This document shows, in pieces, positions 27,675 through 37,429 of a stretch of DNA of 64,000 bases (position 1 is the first letter of the stretch; each line of letters begins with the position of its first letter). The DNA is from UBA1309 sp047605645 (GTDB lineage: Bacteria > Bacteroidota > Bacteroidia > Bacteroidales > Dysgonomonadaceae): assembly GCA_047605645.1 (NCBI GenBank), contig JASGFJ010000024.1, positions 15,520-79,519 of the forward strand, in the 5' to 3' direction. Under the pieces are notes generated by a model. It did no database searches and had not been told where the DNA came from. It was given only the letters and a program-made list of their open reading frames with translations. The position numbers and the translations under genes are program-made.

Positions 27675-29771
27675 ATGAGAAATAAATTACTGTTGTTGTT
27701 GAATACTTTCCTGTTTTTTCAGCTTTCCGCCCGCGATATACATCCTTTTAACGAGGGATGGTTTTTTAAAAAGGCAGAGAGTTTACCCGCGGGTATAAAT
27801 GAAAATTGGCTGCCTGTTACTATCCCACACACATGGAATGCAACGGATATGCAGGTTCGGAAGAATGCTTATTATGCAGGAATCGCTTATTATAAAAAGG
27901 AATATACGCCCGACCAAGCTCTTGCCGATAAACGCATCTTTCTTCGTTTTCAGGGAGTGGGAGCGGTAGCTGATGTGTACGTAAATGGCAGCTATGTGAA
28001 CAGTCATAAAGGTGCATATTCGGCTTTTGTCGTTGAAATAACGCGCGCATTGAATTTCGGGAAAACAAACGAAATTGTGGTGAAGGTAGATAATGCCCCG
28101 AAAAACGACATTGTTCCGGTCAACAATACGCTTTTCGGAGTATATGGAGGAATCTATCGTCCGGTAGAGCTGATTATTACCGATAAACTCAGTATAACCG
28201 TATCGGATTATGCTTCTTCGGGCATTTATATTTCTCAAAAAGATGTTTCCCCGAAATCGGCGGAAGTGTCTGTTAAAATCAAACTCGAAAATAAATATCT
28301 TCAAGCTCGGAAGGCATCTGTGATAACCACTATTTATGAGAAAAACGGACGCGTGAAAGACCGTATTTCCTCTTCTGTTGATATATCGCCTCAGGGAAGG
28401 CAGGTTTTTGTACAAAAATTCAATCTGAAAAATCCGCATTTGTGGCAAGGATTGGAAGATCCGTATTTATACAGGGTAGAAACCGAACTGATTTCAGATA
28501 ATAAGAAAATCGATAAAGTGGTACAAAGCTTAGGGGTACGCCACTTCGAACTGAAGACTGCAGATGGAATGTATCTGAATGGGAAAAAAGTGCCCATGTA
28601 TGGCGTATGCCGCCATCAGGACTGGTGGAAACAGGGAAGTGCATTGTCTGATAAAGAGCATGATGCCGACCTGGCCATGATGAAAGAAATCGGTGCAACA
28701 ACCATTCGTTTTGCACACTATCAGCAGGCTGAATATATTTATGCCAAATGCGACAGCATCGGATTTATTGTTTGGGCGGAAATTCCGTTTGTAAACAGGG
28801 TGACCACTAAAGAAGGCGATAACGCCAAGCAGCAATTGCTTGAGTTGATACGTCAAAACTACAATCATCCGTCTATTTATATTTGGGGATTACACAATGA
28901 GGTTTATACTCCTTATGATTATAATATTGCTTTAACTACAGATTTGAATGAGTTGGCCAAAACGGAAGACCCGGATAGATATACCGTTTCGGTAAGCGGT
29001 TATTCCAAGGTAGATCAAACTTCCAATCTGAATGCTGATGTGCAGGGGATCAATCATTATTTCGGCTGGTATAACGGCGAAATCGGAGATGTTGAGAAAT
29101 GGGTGGCAGGCATGGAGACGGATTTTCCTGATTTTAAGATGATGATGTCGGAATATGGAGCCGAGGCCAATGTCAATCAGCAAGAAGAGAAAGTCGGGAA
29201 TGTCGGGCGCTATTTCTCTCAGTTCTACCCTGAAACTTTTGCGACAAAGTTTCATGAAATTCACTGGGGAGTTATTTCCAAACATCCCTATTTGCTGGCA
29301 TCTTATGTCTGGAACATGTTTGATTTTGCAACGCCGGCGACAACGCAAGGAGGAGTGGAAGCCCGCAATATGAAAGGATTGGTCACTTTTGACCGAAAAA
29401 TAAAAAAAGATCCTTTTTACTGGTATAAAGCCAACTGGAGTAAGGAGCCTGTGCTCTATTTGACGCAACGCAGGGCAAAAGAACGGGAAAATCAGGTGAC
29501 TCCGGTGGTTATTTATTCCAATATAGGTGTTCCCCGTTTGTTCGTAAATGGAACGGAACGACGGGATTACAAGCTAGGAACTACTTCGGTACATTATATT
29601 TTCAATGATATACCATTGCTGGAAGGTGAAAATGTTATTGAGGCCAGATGCGTGAAGGAGGGAAAAGAATATACCGATAAGATTGTATGGCATTACGATT
29701 CCTGCAACAAAAGGCAAGATCCGAAATCGAACGAGCCCGTAAAAAAGACAACAGAACACATCGGTTTGTAA
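27675..29771 (+). CDS. GH2-family beta-galactosidase-like glycoside hydrolase
   Basis: A signal peptide (1-19) precedes the GH2 sugar-binding jelly roll (about 20-170: WLPVTIPHTWNATD, VGAVADVYVNG, GVYGGIYRPVEL), an Ig-like sandwich (about 175-285) and a TIM barrel (about 290-590). The acid/base is Glu409 in WGLHNEV and the nucleophile is Glu493 in MMSEYGAE. NGKKVPMYGVCRHQD is the conserved barrel entry. The C-terminus (about 600-680) resembles a DUF4982-type Ig domain. It probably removes beta-linked galactose in the periplasm or at the surface, though some GH2 members act on other beta-glycosides. GH29, GH35 and GH109 genes follow on the same strand. Confidence 0.88.
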   Translation: MRNKLLLLLNTFLFFQLSARDIHPFNEGWFFKKAESLPAGINENWLPVTIPHTWNATDMQVRKNAYYAGIAYYKKEYTPDQALADKRIFLRFQGVGAVADVYVNGSYVNSHKGAYSAFVVEITRALNFGKTNEIVVKVDNAPKNDIVPVNNTLFGVYGGIYRPVELIITDKLSITVSDYASSGIYISQKDVSPKSAEVSVKIKLENKYLQARKASVITTIYEKNGRVKDRISSSVDISPQGRQVFVQKFNLKNPHLWQGLEDPYLYRVETELISDNKKIDKVVQSLGVRHFELKTADGMYLNGKKVPMYGVCRHQDWWKQGSALSDKEHDADLAMMKEIGATTIRFAHYQQAEYIYAKCDSIGFIVWAEIPFVNRVTTKEGDNAKQQLLELIRQNYNHPSIYIWGLHNEVYTPYDYNIALTTDLNELAKTEDPDRYTVSVSGYSKVDQTSNLNADVQGINHYFGWYNGEIGDVEKWVAGMETDFPDFKMMMSEYGAEANVNQQEEKVGNVGRYFSQFYPETFATKFHEIHWGVISKHPYLLASYVWNMFDFATPATTQGGVEARNMKGLVTFDRKIKKDPFYWYKANWSKEPVLYLTQRRAKERENQVTPVVIYSNIGVPRLFVNGTERRDYKLGTTSVHYIFNDIPLLEGENVIEARCVKEGKEYTDKIVWHYDSCNKRQDPKSNEPVKKTTEHIGL

Positions 29772-29962
29772 AAATCCGAGGCGATTTGTTGAAAAAAGAG
29801 GTTTCTGAACTTTGCTGGACGAGAGGGCATTTTTTTGTTTGCTGTCAAATCCGGAAGATAATTGGTGTATTGATTTGTTTCCGGCTGCGTATTGTTTGCA
29901 GCTTATGCATCGAAGTAGAGATGTAATTATGAATAATGTTTATAAAAAAATATAGTTATACA

Positions 29963-31462
29963 ATGAATTTGAAGAGGATATTCCTTGCATCGTTAGCATG
30001 TACAATGAGCATGGTGGTTTTACATGCCCAATGGACCGGGCCTAAAACTAAACCTGCAGAACAAAAAGAAGTTCGATTCGGAGCGATTACCCCTGCTCAC
30101 CGAACGGATGCTGCCATGGAAGCTTTCCGTAATTATGGGTTGGGGCAGTTTATCCATTGGGGAGTATATGCCATTCCAGGGAATGAATGGGAAGGAGTCA
30201 GCGCCCGGGGAGGTGCTGCCGCTTCGGAATGGATTCGTTCATGGAAGGGAGCGACTGCCCCGGCGAATTGGAAAGAGATTTATGACAATTTATATAAAGA
30301 ATTCAACCCAAAAGACTTTGACGCTAAACGTTGGGCAAAGCAAGCGCGGCAAATGGGAGCCCGGTATCTGATATTTACAACCAAGCATCATGATGGGTTT
30401 GCTTTGTGGCCTACCCAATATTCCGATTATAACATCTCCAAATCCCCGTATCATCGCGATATTGTGAAAGAAATTGTAGATGCCTACACGGCTGAAGGGA
30501 TTGATGTGTATCTCTATTTCTCCATACTGGAATGGAACAATCCCGATTATTTATATGCTGCGCCCAAAAACAAGGAAGAACAAAGCAGGTATAATAAGTT
30601 TCTGCAATATACCCGTAACCAACTTCTGGAATTATTGACAAACTATCCCTCTATCAAAGGGTTCTGGTTTGATGGTACTTGGGATAAAGCGTGGATCAGT
30701 TCGTATGAATTTACCTATAATCTTGAAAAAGAATTGCGGGAGAAGCATCCCGGTTTAATCATTGGATCCCGTTTTCGAAACGATGAATACGGCAAGCGCC
30801 ATTTTGATGCTAACGGATTGATATTGGGGGATTATGAGCAAGGTTGGGAACGAAAGCTTCCTGCTGATTTCGACTGGTTGGGTGGAAACGATTGGGATTG
30901 TGTAATGACCATTCCGCCCAATGGATGGGGATATATGAAAGATTGGTCGGGCTTGTATACCAAGACAACAGACGATCTTATTGATATGTTGATGCACAGT
31001 GTTTCGATGAATGGAAATTTTGTTCTGAATTTTGGCCCTGACGGCAACGGAAATATGCATCCGGGGGAAGATAAATTGGCGAAAGAATTAGGCGATTGGA
31101 TGAAAATCAATTCAGAAGCGGTTTATGGAGTGCGTCATGTCGATTTGCCGGTATCTGAATTGGGCTATTATACCAAGAAAGGAGATTATTTATATCTGAC
31201 CGTTATCAACCGTCCGGTGAATAATATAGCTCGTATTGCTGTCCCCAAAAAGGCAACGCAAGTGCCTGTCTCGGCATGTATATTGGGGCAGAATAAAAAG
31301 CTATTGGTTCGACATTCGGATTTGGGACTGGATTTAGATAAAAATACCTATTATGATGTCCTGATACCTCAAAAATACAAAGCATCCCGCGCTTTTGTTC
31401 TAAAAATGAAATTAGGTGCCCCAAAATCAAAAGTAGATAAACTGATGGATGCCAAGATGTAA
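29963..31462 (+). CDS. GH29 alpha-L-fucosidase
   Basis: I prefer the ATG at 29963 because it gives a clean signal peptide (MNLKRIFLASLACTMSMVVL, ending HAQ); an ATG at 29936 adds nine residues. The 499-residue protein has the GH29 barrel: GLGQFIHWGVYAIPGNEWEG, MGARYLIFTTKHHDGFALWPT and PYHRDIVKEIVDAY. The nucleophile is probably Asp237 in KGFWFDGTWD. A C-terminal beta domain follows (about 390-490). It hydrolyses alpha-linked fucose, a terminal residue of mucin and blood-group glycans. The acid/base residue is variable in this family and I cannot assign it. Confidence 0.92.
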   Translation: MNLKRIFLASLACTMSMVVLHAQWTGPKTKPAEQKEVRFGAITPAHRTDAAMEAFRNYGLGQFIHWGVYAIPGNEWEGVSARGGAAASEWIRSWKGATAPANWKEIYDNLYKEFNPKDFDAKRWAKQARQMGARYLIFTTKHHDGFALWPTQYSDYNISKSPYHRDIVKEIVDAYTAEGIDVYLYFSILEWNNPDYLYAAPKNKEEQSRYNKFLQYTRNQLLELLTNYPSIKGFWFDGTWDKAWISSYEFTYNLEKELREKHPGLIIGSRFRNDEYGKRHFDANGLILGDYEQGWERKLPADFDWLGGNDWDCVMTIPPNGWGYMKDWSGLYTKTTDDLIDMLMHSVSMNGNFVLNFGPDGNGNMHPGEDKLAKELGDWMKINSEAVYGVRHVDLPVSELGYYTKKGDYLYLTVINRPVNNIARIAVPKKATQVPVSACILGQNKKLLVRHSDLGLDLDKNTYYDVLIPQKYKASRAFVLKMKLGAPKSKVDKLMDAKM

Positions 31463-31744
31463 AAAGGATAGCTAATTGCTCTTCCGGCTATTGCAACGGT
31501 GCTGTAGAAATAAAGCAACCTGGGTGCTATTGAATTCCAATGGGCGGAAAATGAATGCCGCTACTATGTTGTTCAGTCGTTTTTGATAAATCTCTTTGTG
31601 TCTATTCTGTTTTTTATGTTGAAAATTGAATCTCTTATCTCGTTATATAAGAAAAGATTGTATCTTTATACACAGTTTAGTAACAGAGTCTTCCTCTCGA
31701 CTTAGTTGTCTTGAAATTCTATCAATCAAACCTTGTTAAATGTG

Positions 31745-33640
31745 ATGAAAAAGTTGTACTTGTTTTGTTTTGTATGCTTGTTTTTAGGCCTGTCGGTTTC
31801 TACCCTAACGGCGCAATCTAAACATTCCTTTGAAATTAAAGGAGGGCATTTCCTTTATGACGGGCAACCTGTCCAGATTATTTCGGGAGAGTTTCACTAT
31901 CCGCGTGTTCCGCATCAATATTGGCGGCATCGAATGCAGATGATGAAAGCGATGGGATTGAATGCCGTAGCTACTTATGTATTTTGGAACGGACACGAGC
32001 CGGAGCCGGGCAAATGGAATTTTGAAGGAGATTATAACCTGGCCGAGTTTATTAAAACTGCGGGAGAAGAAGGATTGATGGTTATTCTTCGCCCGGGACC
32101 TTACGTGTGTGCCGAATGGGAATTCGGGGGGTATCCGTGGTGGCTCCAAAATGTTCCCGGACTCGAGTTGAGAAGGGATAACGAACCGTTTTTGAAATAT
32201 ACGAAACTTTATATAGACAGGCTCTATAAAGAAATCGGGAACTTACAGATTACGAAAGGAGGACCTATTGTTATGGTTCAGGCTGAAAATGAGTTCGGTT
32301 CATACGTCTCGCAACGAAAAGATATTCCCCTGGCCGAACACAAGGCATACAATGCTAAGATTGTTCAGCAACTGAAAGATGCCGGTTTCAATGTGCCGAT
32401 GTTCACCTCTGACGGCAGTTGGCTTTTCGAGGGAGGAGCTACACCCGGAGCGCTTCCGACAGCAAATGGTGAAAGCAATATTGAAAATCTGAAAAAAGTA
32501 GTGGATAAGTATAACAATGGCACAGGTCCCTACATGGTAGCAGAGTTTTATCCGGGTTGGCTCGACCATTGGGCTGAACCTTTTCCGCAGGTGAAAGCGC
32601 AGGTAATCGCCCGTCAGACCGAAAAATACCTGAAGAATGAGGTCTCATTCAATTATTATATGGTGCATGGCGGAACGAATTTCGGATTTACCAGTGGAGC
32701 TAATTATAATGCAAAACATGATATTCAGCCCGATATGACTAGCTACGACTATGATGCGCCGATCAGTGAAGCGGGATGGATAACACCGAAGTACGACTCT
32801 ATTCGTGCGGTGATTGGAAAATATGTGAAATATAAACTTCCCGAGCCTCCTGCTCCTAATAAGGTCATTGAAATACCTCCGGCCCAATTAAGTAAAGTTT
32901 TTGATGTAATGGAATATGCCGAATCTCTTCCTGCTGTACAGAATGATAGTCCGCTGACATTCGAACAGCTTAATCAAGGAAATGGATATGTTCTGTATAC
33001 GAGGCATTTCAATCAGCCTATCTCCGGAAAACTCATCGTGGATGGTTTGCGCGATTATGCCGTGGTATATATTAACGGAGAAAAGATAGGTGAACTGAAT
33101 CGTTATTATAAAAATTATTCTCTGGACGTAAATATTCCATTCAATAGTACATTGCAGTTGCTGGTAGAAAATATGGGACGTATCAATTACGGTTCGGAAA
33201 TTGTTCATAATAATAAAGGCATTATTTCTGCCGTGAAAATTGATGACAATGTGATTGAAGGAGATTGGTCTATGTATAAACTACCCATGAGTTCAGTTCC
33301 TGATTTTGCAACAAGCAACCTCGTGAAAAATAATGATGCCGGCTTTGCATCGGCATCTAAAGGTAAACCGGTGGCCTATCAGGGAGTGTTTAACCTGACC
33401 GAAACCGGAGATACTTTCCTTGATATGGAGGACTGGGGCAAGGGTATCGTGTTCATAAACGGCCATAATTTAGGGCGTTATTGGAAAGTCGGCCCGCAGC
33501 AGACCTTGTATGTGCCGGGTGTATGGCTGAAAAAAGGACAGAATGAAATTGTTATTTTCGAGCAATTGAATGAAAAGGCACAAGCTTATGTGAAAACAAC
33601 AAAAATACCCATTTTGACAAAGTTGCAGAGCGACAAATAG
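31745..33640 (+). CDS. GH35 beta-galactosidase
   Basis: The preferred start is the ATG at 31745, giving the signal peptide MKKLYLFCFVCLFLGLSVST, ending LTAQ; the frame also has a TTG at 31733. The barrel shows the GH35 hallmarks: SGEFHYPRVPHQYWRHRMQMMKAMGLN, TYVFWNGHEPEPG and GGPIVMVQAENEFGSY with acid/base Glu183. The nucleophile is Glu267 in VAEFYPGWLDHW, and HGGTNFGFTSGA follows. Two C-terminal jelly-roll domains follow (about 410-630), with GKGIVFINGHNLGRYW. It removes terminal beta-galactose, typically from beta-1,3 or beta-1,4 linkages of host glycans. The next gene begins 35 bases later. Confidence 0.95.
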   Translation: MKKLYLFCFVCLFLGLSVSTLTAQSKHSFEIKGGHFLYDGQPVQIISGEFHYPRVPHQYWRHRMQMMKAMGLNAVATYVFWNGHEPEPGKWNFEGDYNLAEFIKTAGEEGLMVILRPGPYVCAEWEFGGYPWWLQNVPGLELRRDNEPFLKYTKLYIDRLYKEIGNLQITKGGPIVMVQAENEFGSYVSQRKDIPLAEHKAYNAKIVQQLKDAGFNVPMFTSDGSWLFEGGATPGALPTANGESNIENLKKVVDKYNNGTGPYMVAEFYPGWLDHWAEPFPQVKAQVIARQTEKYLKNEVSFNYYMVHGGTNFGFTSGANYNAKHDIQPDMTSYDYDAPISEAGWITPKYDSIRAVIGKYVKYKLPEPPAPNKVIEIPPAQLSKVFDVMEYAESLPAVQNDSPLTFEQLNQGNGYVLYTRHFNQPISGKLIVDGLRDYAVVYINGEKIGELNRYYKNYSLDVNIPFNSTLQLLVENMGRINYGSEIVHNNKGIISAVKIDDNVIEGDWSMYKLPMSSVPDFATSNLVKNNDAGFASASKGKPVAYQGVFNLTETGDTFLDMEDWGKGIVFINGHNLGRYWKVGPQQTLYVPGVWLKKGQNEIVIFEQLNEKAQAYVKTTKIPILTKLQSDK

Positions 33641-33675
33641 CGCTGCTTCGGTAATTAACTTTAACTCTATACTAG

Positions 33676-34764
33676 ATGAATCAAAACACAAAACTTGTTG
33701 AGAGTAAATTCCTGTTTGAGGGAATTGTGAAGGAAGTGCGCCCGTTAGGAGAGGGACTTATTAATGATACTTTTTTCGTAGAAACAGAAGGCGATAGCCC
33801 CAATTATATTCTTCAACGCAAAAACAAGGCTATTTTCAAGAATGTGCCTGCTATGATGGACAATATTCAAAAGGTATCGCTGCACCTGAAGAGAAAAATC
33901 AAGGAGCAGGGAGGCGATCCTCTCCGGGAAGCATTGACTGTAATCCCTGCAGTAGATGGAGCTTTGTATTACCGCGATGAGCAGGATGAATATTGGGCTG
34001 CTTGTCTGTTTATTGAAGATACGATAACCTATGAGAAAGCCGATTCTCCCGAATTGGCTTATCAGGGAGGATTTGGTATCGGGCAATTTCAGGCTATGCT
34101 ATCCGATTTGCAAGAACCGCTGGCTGATATCCTGCCGGGTTTTCATAACATGAAATATCGATTCCGGCAATGGGATGAAGTTTTGAAAGAAGATCCGGTC
34201 GGACGGAAGGCGTTGGTTGCGGAAGAGATATCCTGGATAGAGAGTCGCCGGAAAGAGATGTTGGCTTTATGGACGAAGTTTGAAACAGGGGAGATTCCGG
34301 TACGCATCACCCACAATGATACGAAAATTAGTAATATCTTGTTTGATAGTAAGGGAGATGTGCTTTGTGTCATTGATTTGGATACGGTGTTGAGCAGTAT
34401 GTGTCTGAATGACTACGGAGATGCTATCCGTTCGTATGCCAATGCGGGCAAAGAGGATGATGAGGATCTTGATAATGTGTATATGAATCTGGAGATTTTT
34501 GAAGAATATACGCGTGGCTATCTGGATGCTGCGAAATGTTTTCTGACAAAATCTGAACTTGACAACCTGGCATTCGCTGCGAAATATATCACTTTTGAAC
34601 AAGTATTGCGGTTTCTGATGGATTATATCGATGGCGACAGGTACTACAAAGTGAAAAACGAAATGCATAATCTGGTGAGAACGCGTGCTCAATATAAACT
34701 TCTCCGTTCGATGGAGGAAAATTATGATAAGATGTGTTGGCTGGTCACGAAATTAACCACTTAA
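33676..34764 (+). CDS. Aminoglycoside-phosphotransferase-fold sugar kinase, N-acetylhexosamine 1-kinase-like
   Basis: The 362-residue cytoplasmic protein has the APH fold. An N-terminal lobe contains EGLINDTFFVETEGDSPNYILQR (nucleotide-loop region). The catalytic loop is HNDTKISNILFD with His213 and Asp215, and the metal-binding IDLDT has Asp234. In such clusters this family includes NahK, which phosphorylates GlcNAc or GalNAc at C1. The adjacent GH109 should release GalNAc, so a role in feeding hexosamine to the nucleotide-sugar pathway is plausible. Only 13 bases separate it from the GH109 gene. The substrate is inferred from context. Confidence 0.8.
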   Translation: MNQNTKLVESKFLFEGIVKEVRPLGEGLINDTFFVETEGDSPNYILQRKNKAIFKNVPAMMDNIQKVSLHLKRKIKEQGGDPLREALTVIPAVDGALYYRDEQDEYWAACLFIEDTITYEKADSPELAYQGGFGIGQFQAMLSDLQEPLADILPGFHNMKYRFRQWDEVLKEDPVGRKALVAEEISWIESRRKEMLALWTKFETGEIPVRITHNDTKISNILFDSKGDVLCVIDLDTVLSSMCLNDYGDAIRSYANAGKEDDEDLDNVYMNLEIFEEYTRGYLDAAKCFLTKSELDNLAFAAKYITFEQVLRFLMDYIDGDRYYKVKNEMHNLVRTRAQYKLLRSMEENYDKMCWLVTKLTT

Positions 34765-34777
34765 TGAATAGAAAACC

Positions 34778-36172
34778 ATGAAACTTTTATCAATTTGTAC
34801 TGCTTGTATGGCTCTGTTGTTTTTTTTGTCTCCGGTACAGGCGGAGCAATTATCAAAAACTAATATTATCAAGACGGAAGTGCCGGTTCGTCCTGCCAAA
34901 CAGCGGGATGTACTGAAGCTGAAAGCCGATCCTATTCCGGTGGTGCGTGTGGCCTTTATCGGATTGGGAATGAGAGGTCCCGGAGCTGTGGAACGAATGA
35001 CTCACATAGAAGGGGTGAAGATTGTCGCTCTTTGCGATATGTTGCAGGAAAACACACGACAGGTGAATGATACACTCGTTAAAAAAGGACTGCCCAAGGC
35101 ACTTGAGTTTTACGGAGACAAAGAGGCCTGGCGTAAAGTCACAGCACTCCCTGATGTGGATCTTATTTACATTGCCACCGACTGGAAAACACATGCCTCA
35201 ATGGCTGTGCAGGCGATGAAGGATGGCAAACATGTGGCAATTGAGGTGCCTGCAGCAATGACTATGGAGGAAATATGGGCGCTTATCAATACCTCGGAGC
35301 AAACGCGTAAACATTGTATCCAATTAGAGAATTGCGTCTATGATTTTTTTGAACTGACAACACTGAACATGGCTCAGCAAGGTCTTTTTGGCGAAATAGT
35401 GCATGCCGAAGGAGCCTATATTCATGCTTTACAACCTTATTGGGACAGGTATTGGAACAACTGGCGTATGGATTACAATCGAAAACATCGGGGTGATTTG
35501 TATCCGACTCACGGATTAGGCCCGGTTTGTCAGGCATTAAACATCCATCGGGGAGATAAACTGAATTATTTGGTGTCGATGGATGCAAAGCAAATATCCA
35601 GTATCCATTATTTGAAAGAAAAAACAGGAGAACAAGTGACCGATTTTAAAAACGGAGAACACACGACTACCCTGATTTCTACCGAGAAAGGAAAAACGAT
35701 TCTTATCGAGCACAACGTCAATTCTCCCCGTCCTTACAACCGTATGTATCAATTGACAGGCACAAAAGGTTTTGCCAATAAGTATCCGGTGGCGGGATAT
35801 GCGCTTGACGGAGGTGTCATTGATCCGGCTGTTGCCAATAACCACGAAAACCTGAATGCGCATTCTTTTGTCCCGGAAGATGTACGGAAGGCTTTGATGG
35901 AAAAATACAAACATCCCATTGCCAGAGGGATTGAAGAGAAAGCAAAGAAAGTGGGAGGACACGGAGGAATGGATTTTATCATGGACTACCGTCTTATCTA
36001 CTGCCTGCAAAAGGGCTTACCCCTGGATATGGATGTATACGACCTGGCAGAATGGTGTTGTCTGATTCCGTTGACTGCTATTTCTTTAGACAATAATTCT
36101 GCTCCGGTGGAAATTCCTGATTTTACGCGTGGAGGATGGAATAAGTTGAACGGGTTGACTTTTGAAGAATAG
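34778..36172 (+). CDS. GH109-type NAD-dependent glycosidase (alpha-N-acetylgalactosaminidase-like)
   Basis: A signal peptide (1-22, ending PVQA) is followed by a Gfo/Idh/MocA Rossmann fold starting VAFIGLGMRGPGAVERM. GH109 features are LENCVYDFFELTTLNMAQQG (Tyr188), HAEGAYIHAL, and GDLYPTHGLGP with Tyr242 and His245, which align with the tyrosine-histidine site of the Elizabethkingia enzyme as I remember it. GH109 enzymes cleave alpha-GalNAc, as in blood group A, through an oxidation-elimination cycle on tightly bound NAD. The signal peptide supports a periplasmic location. The partner kinase upstream suggests the released GalNAc is used. Confidence 0.88.
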   Translation: MKLLSICTACMALLFFLSPVQAEQLSKTNIIKTEVPVRPAKQRDVLKLKADPIPVVRVAFIGLGMRGPGAVERMTHIEGVKIVALCDMLQENTRQVNDTLVKKGLPKALEFYGDKEAWRKVTALPDVDLIYIATDWKTHASMAVQAMKDGKHVAIEVPAAMTMEEIWALINTSEQTRKHCIQLENCVYDFFELTTLNMAQQGLFGEIVHAEGAYIHALQPYWDRYWNNWRMDYNRKHRGDLYPTHGLGPVCQALNIHRGDKLNYLVSMDAKQISSIHYLKEKTGEQVTDFKNGEHTTTLISTEKGKTILIEHNVNSPRPYNRMYQLTGTKGFANKYPVAGYALDGGVIDPAVANNHENLNAHSFVPEDVRKALMEKYKHPIARGIEEKAKKVGGHGGMDFIMDYRLIYCLQKGLPLDMDVYDLAEWCCLIPLTAISLDNNSAPVEIPDFTRGGWNKLNGLTFEE

Positions 36173-36229
36173 TATTTTATTGATTTTTCCGATTTATCTA
36201 ATAGTATAAACAATTAATTTTTAATTACG

Positions 36230-37426
36230 ATGAGTACATACTCTTCTTTTCAAAAATTTCTTCAGGATGAATTGGCTGACATCAAAGCTGCCGGCTTATA
36301 TAAACAAGAAAGAATTATTGTATCTCCTCAGGGAGCAGTTATTAAAGTGAACACCGGAAAAGAGGTGTTGAACTTCTGTGCCAACAATTATTTAGGGCTT
36401 TCAGACAATAAGGAATTGATTGAAGCGGCCAAGAAAGCAATGGATGAGCGGGGCTTTGGTATGTCCTCTGTGCGCTTCATCTGTGGAACGCAAGATCTAC
36501 ATACACAACTTGAAGCTGCCATCTCAGCATTTTTTGGGACAGAAGATACCATTCTTTACGCCGCCTGCTTTGATGCAAACGGGGGCGTTTTCGAACCCTT
36601 ACTCTCCGAGCAGGATGCTATTATTTCCGACTCGCTCAATCATGCTTCCATCATAGACGGCGTTCGTTTGTGTAAAGCTGTGCGCTATCGGTATGCAAAT
36701 GCCGATATGAATGATTTGGAAAAACAACTTCAGCAGGCACAGAATCAGCGTTTCCGGTTAATCGTAACAGATGGAGTGTTCTCCATGGATGGCAATGTGG
36801 CGCCTTTGGACAAAATTCGTCAACTGGCAGATAAATATGATGCCATGGTGATGGTAGATGAATCCCATTCAGCCGGAGTTGTCGGAAAAACAGGGCGCGG
36901 CACTACCGAGCAGTATGATTTACGTGGGCAGATTGAGATCCTGACCGGAACACTCGGTAAATCTTTCGGCGGCGCTATTGGGGGATTTACGACCGGAAAG
37001 AAGGAAATTGTTGAGCTTCTCCGTCAACGTTCACGTCCTTACTTATTCTCCAACTCCATTCCGCCGGCTATTGCCGCTGCGGGCATCAAAATGTTTGAGA
37101 TGATGAGCCGTACCAATGAATTGCAGGATAAACTGCATGCCAACACGGCTTATTTTGTAGAGTGGATGCAGGCTGCCGGTTTTGATATCAAGCCCACTCA
37201 GTCCTCTATTTGTGCCGTGATGCTGTATGATGCGAAGCTTTCGCAGGATATGGCCGCCAGGCTTCTGGATGAAGGAATCTATGTAACCGGATTTTATTAC
37301 CCGGTGGTTCCCAAAGGGCAAGCCCGTATTCGTGTTCAGATTTCAGCCGGACACGAAAGAACCCATTTGGAGCAGTGTATTGCTGCATTTACAAAAATAG
37401 GAAAAGAATTGGGCGTAATAAGATAA
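36230..37426 (+). CDS. kbl: 2-amino-3-ketobutyrate CoA ligase (glycine C-acetyltransferase)
   Basis: The 398-residue PLP enzyme matches Kbl in length and motifs: NFCANNYLGLS, GFGMSSVRFICGT, DSLNHASIIDG, MVDESHSAGVVG and the PLP lysine Lys244 in TGTLGKSFGG. It converts 2-amino-3-oxobutyrate plus CoA to glycine and acetyl-CoA, the second step of threonine breakdown. The gene that follows after 3 bases encodes the probable first-step dehydrogenase, so the two form a complete pathway. It is unrelated in function to the glycosidase cluster, from which it is separated by 57 bases. Confidence 0.95.
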   Translation: MSTYSSFQKFLQDELADIKAAGLYKQERIIVSPQGAVIKVNTGKEVLNFCANNYLGLSDNKELIEAAKKAMDERGFGMSSVRFICGTQDLHTQLEAAISAFFGTEDTILYAACFDANGGVFEPLLSEQDAIISDSLNHASIIDGVRLCKAVRYRYANADMNDLEKQLQQAQNQRFRLIVTDGVFSMDGNVAPLDKIRQLADKYDAMVMVDESHSAGVVGKTGRGTTEQYDLRGQIEILTGTLGKSFGGAIGGFTTGKKEIVELLRQRSRPYLFSNSIPPAIAAAGIKMFEMMSRTNELQDKLHANTAYFVEWMQAAGFDIKPTQSSICAVMLYDAKLSQDMAARLLDEGIYVTGFYYPVVPKGQARIRVQISAGHERTHLEQCIAAFTKIGKELGVIR

Positions 37427-37429
37427 ATC

